DNA of 64,000 nucleotides from Chitinophagales bacterium (GTDB taxonomy: Bacteria; Bacteroidota; Bacteroidia; Chitinophagales; Saprospiraceae), in the NCBI GenBank assembly GCA_013298845.1, contig JAAFJN010000001.1, positions 248,001-312,000 of the forward strand. The letters run 5' to 3'. Made by a program: the position numbers and the translations under genes. The notes under the pieces were generated by a model, which had not been told where the DNA came from, made no database searches, and worked only from the letters and a program-made list of their open reading frames with translations. Positions 62,281 to 64,000 of this stretch are shown piece after piece. Every line of letters begins with the position of its first letter. Within the stretch, counting starts at the first letter, position 1.

Positions 62281-64000
62281 TCATATCTTCACCAACTTCA
62301 CCGTTCCCACGCCTCCTCCCTCCACGGTGACGCGAGCAAAATACACCCCTCCGGCCAGTTCGCGCCCGCCGATGTTGCCCACCAACCCGCGCCAGGCCGT
62401 GCGCAGCACCGCCCGCCCGTGAAGGTCGGAAAGTTCCACGTCCACGCGTTGCCATTCGGCGGTACCGGGGACGTGTACCGTAAAGTCCTGGGGCGAAGGA
62501 TTGGGATAGGCCGCAATAACCACCCGTTGTGTTGCCAATTCCGGTGCCGAAACCGTACCAATCTGGAGGGTATGGCACACGGTATCGCTGCTGTACCCGT
62601 TGGCTGCCACGAGGCAAACGATATAGGTGCCGGGCGAAGGAAAACTATGCACCACTTCGCCCGAGGCCGTGGTATCCAGCACCGTTCCGTCGCCGAAATA
62701 CCAGGTCCACTGGTCGGGTTCGTACGCCGACAGGTCGCTAAACGTGACCCGCAGGGGCGATATCGTATCTTCAAAATCCCAGCGAAAACGCGCCAGCGGG
62801 TGGTTATCCAAACCCAGTGTATCGCAGGCGGAGCCGTCAATGGGGCCGAGGCGGTAGTTGGGGTGGTTGGGCATATCTGCTGAATTGATATTGGGCGTTG
62901 CAATGTCGTTCTGCACAAACGCACAGTCTAATCCTTTGCGGTTGGGGTAACGAATTCGGTGCCAGGTAACGCTTGAATTGGAGTTATTAACGTAGATACG
63001 ACCATCGGGAGCGAGTTGTCCATACATAAAATTAGTAGGCCATATATTGTAATATCGGGTACCATCCCACTCTGCCACTAGCGTTTCAGAAGCAAAAATA
63101 TCGGGTGCGTTCAGGTCATATTGGTAAGCATCACGGTCATCAAGGGCATATAAAAAACGGGAGTTGGGCGAAAAATTTATTCCTGGAATAAAGTGTAGTG
63201 GATCATAGAGGTGGTGGTCTTTTTGATTGGTCAATACGCCAGAACACCGGTCAAAATTAAACAGGGTAATGAAAGCCGGGGCCGCTGATGATTCGCTTAC
63301 TATATGAGCATAATATTGCCCATTTGGAGAGAAAATTGTCGCCCCGGCACTTCTAATAAAAGGAGTATCGTAAAAATGCTTATTAACAAGTATAGTATCA
63401 GACTGAACTAATATTGAAAAATACTTGTCGTTGTTATGATGCGGTACAATAACCCACCAATCTCGGCCATTGGCATGTTTAGTGGCTGTAATCAACCCCC
63501 AAGCCAACGAATCCACGATAACAGGTTTTCGCTTGACCGCTACTTTACCAACCCCATTATTAGCATTCATGTCAATAGTATTACAATAAAATCCCGAACC
63601 TAAACCAAACCCTGGGCCATCCTCAACCGAAAATAAATAATATTGCTTTGTTTTACTGGGAGTTTGTAGTGCCAGTACTGATTGAGGAATCGGTGCTCCA
63701 TACATTACATCACCCGGGTTAATGCTACTTCCATTTTGCATGATCTGGTAATTTTTATTGTAAATATGAATGCCGTTGGTATAAAACAAAAGGTTACCCG
63801 CCGAATCACACATACTGGTATTGGCTCCAACGACATCTAACGTGATTGACTGGCTACCAATAATTTGTGGTTCATTCGTTTCTTCATTGTTGAAATTGAT
63901 CAACGTAACACCAAAGGAATCATTCGGGGGCGATAATGTGCCTCCTTCATAACCCGTGATCCACCAATAATCGTGTTTTTGGGCAAACAGGTAATGTTGT
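62281..64000 (-). CDS. Secreted PKD-domain protein with T9SS type A sorting domain, 5' truncated
   Basis: The frame is open to the right edge of the window and beyond the first TTG/ATG starts; visible upstream residues read HYLFAQKHDYWWITGYEGG, so the true start lies outside. The visible part is about 573 residues. The first 380 or so form a beta-propeller-like region (SPNGQYYAHIVSESS, SPNSRFLYALDDRD, APDGRIYVNNSNSS). A PKD domain follows (FSDLSAYEPDQWTWYFGDG, SFPSPGTYIVCLVAANG), and the C-terminal 75 residues are the T9SS type A sorting domain (AYPNPSPQDFTVHV to VKLVKI). Exported and probably surface-attached; function unknown. Convergent with the MFS gene, 25 nt apart. Confidence 0.85.
   Translation of the reverse strand, partial: QHYLFAQKHDYWWITGYEGGTLSPPNDSFGVTLINFNNEETNEPQIIGSQSITLDVVGANTSMCDSAGNLLFYTNGIHIYNKNYQIMQNGSSINPGDVMYGAPIPQSVLALQTPSKTKQYYLFSVEDGPGFGLGSGFYCNTIDMNANNGVGKVAVKRKPVIVDSLAWGLITATKHANGRDWWVIVPHHNNDKYFSILVQSDTILVNKHFYDTPFIRSAGATIFSPNGQYYAHIVSESSAAPAFITLFNFDRCSGVLTNQKDHHLYDPLHFIPGINFSPNSRFLYALDDRDAYQYDLNAPDIFASETLVAEWDGTRYYNIWPTNFMYGQLAPDGRIYVNNSNSSVTWHRIRYPNRKGLDCAFVQNDIATPNINSADMPNHPNYRLGPIDGSACDTLGLDNHPLARFRWDFEDTISPLRVTFSDLSAYEPDQWTWYFGDGTVLDTTASGEVVHSFPSPGTYIVCLVAANGYSSDTVCHTLQIGTVSAPELATQRVVIAAYPNPSPQDFTVHVPGTAEWQRVDVELSDLHGRAVLRTAWRGLVGNIGGRELAGGVYFARVTVEGGGVGTVKLVKI

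Overview
The window comes from a Bacteroidota chromosome, most likely class Saprospiria (Lewinella/Haliscomenobacter-like). Four secreted proteins carry type IX secretion (T9SS) C-terminal sorting domains. Promoters match the Bacteroidota pattern (-33 TTG/TTTG, -7 TAnnTTTG), starts lack Shine-Dalgarno sequences, and sdhCAB has the Bacteroidota layout. There is a TonB-dependent receptor with a carboxypeptidase-like N-terminus, fasciclin and SusD-type-era lipoproteins are represented only by small lipoproteins, and cysteine and lysine biosynthesis genes are present. I saw no tRNA, rRNA, CRISPR array, insertion sequence or prophage block.

Layout. 1-1061: a helical-repeat gene truncated by the left edge, divergent from a 42-aa hydrophobic peptide. 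1388-4936: dtd, a SprB-repeat T9SS protein, a TerC/Alx transporter and a fatty acid hydroxylase-type enzyme. 4100-9279: a three-gene minus-strand operon (PaaE-type reductase, fadH, hydroxylase) divergent from an AlkB-type monooxygenase, which looks like an oxidative lipid/alkane cluster. 9282-17764: Uup-like ABC-F, a candidate small RNA, Nudix, fabF-rnc, a TIGR02757 protein and lepA. 18002-22566: a T9SS-exported lysyl oxidase homologue, a flippase and dapF. 22634-25866: a SHOCT protein, repeats, then a second 42-aa peptide divergent from a second helical-repeat protein. 26011-35757: housekeeping, repair and lipoprotein genes (SGNH hydrolase, Fpg/Nei, amine oxidase, DJ-1/PfpI, SNF2 helicase, fasciclin, tadA). 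35825-38377: a TPR-coiled coil-adenylate cyclase. 38536-40512: a cys operon headed by a leader peptide with seven consecutive cysteines. 40720-42821: kynureninase, an LRR protein and a 37-aa ORF. 43292-48617: an APS kinase followed by a sulfotransferase-centred gene set. 48708-52766: sdhCAB with a PP2C-like gene inserted. 52991-64000: a TonB receptor, a peptidase-propeller-barrel protein, an aspartoacylase-like gene, Uma2, an MFS exporter and a truncated T9SS protein.

The strongest unusual signals are these. (1) A ribosome-mediated attenuator for cysE-cysK, with the cysteine-run leader, the terminator and an antiterminator pairing all visible. (2) A duplicated two-gene module in which a helical-repeat protein is divergent from a 42-aa hydrophobic peptide; it occurs at two loci with the same geometry and a shared peptide promoter sequence. 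(3) A bacterial lysyl oxidase with all three copper histidines and both cofactor residues, fused to a T9SS tail. (4) An APS kinase, T9SS protein, tail-collar protein, 65-aa peptide and phosphodiesterase-TPR-sulfotransferase gene set, the last three overlapping, which suggests PAPS-dependent surface or extracellular sulfation.
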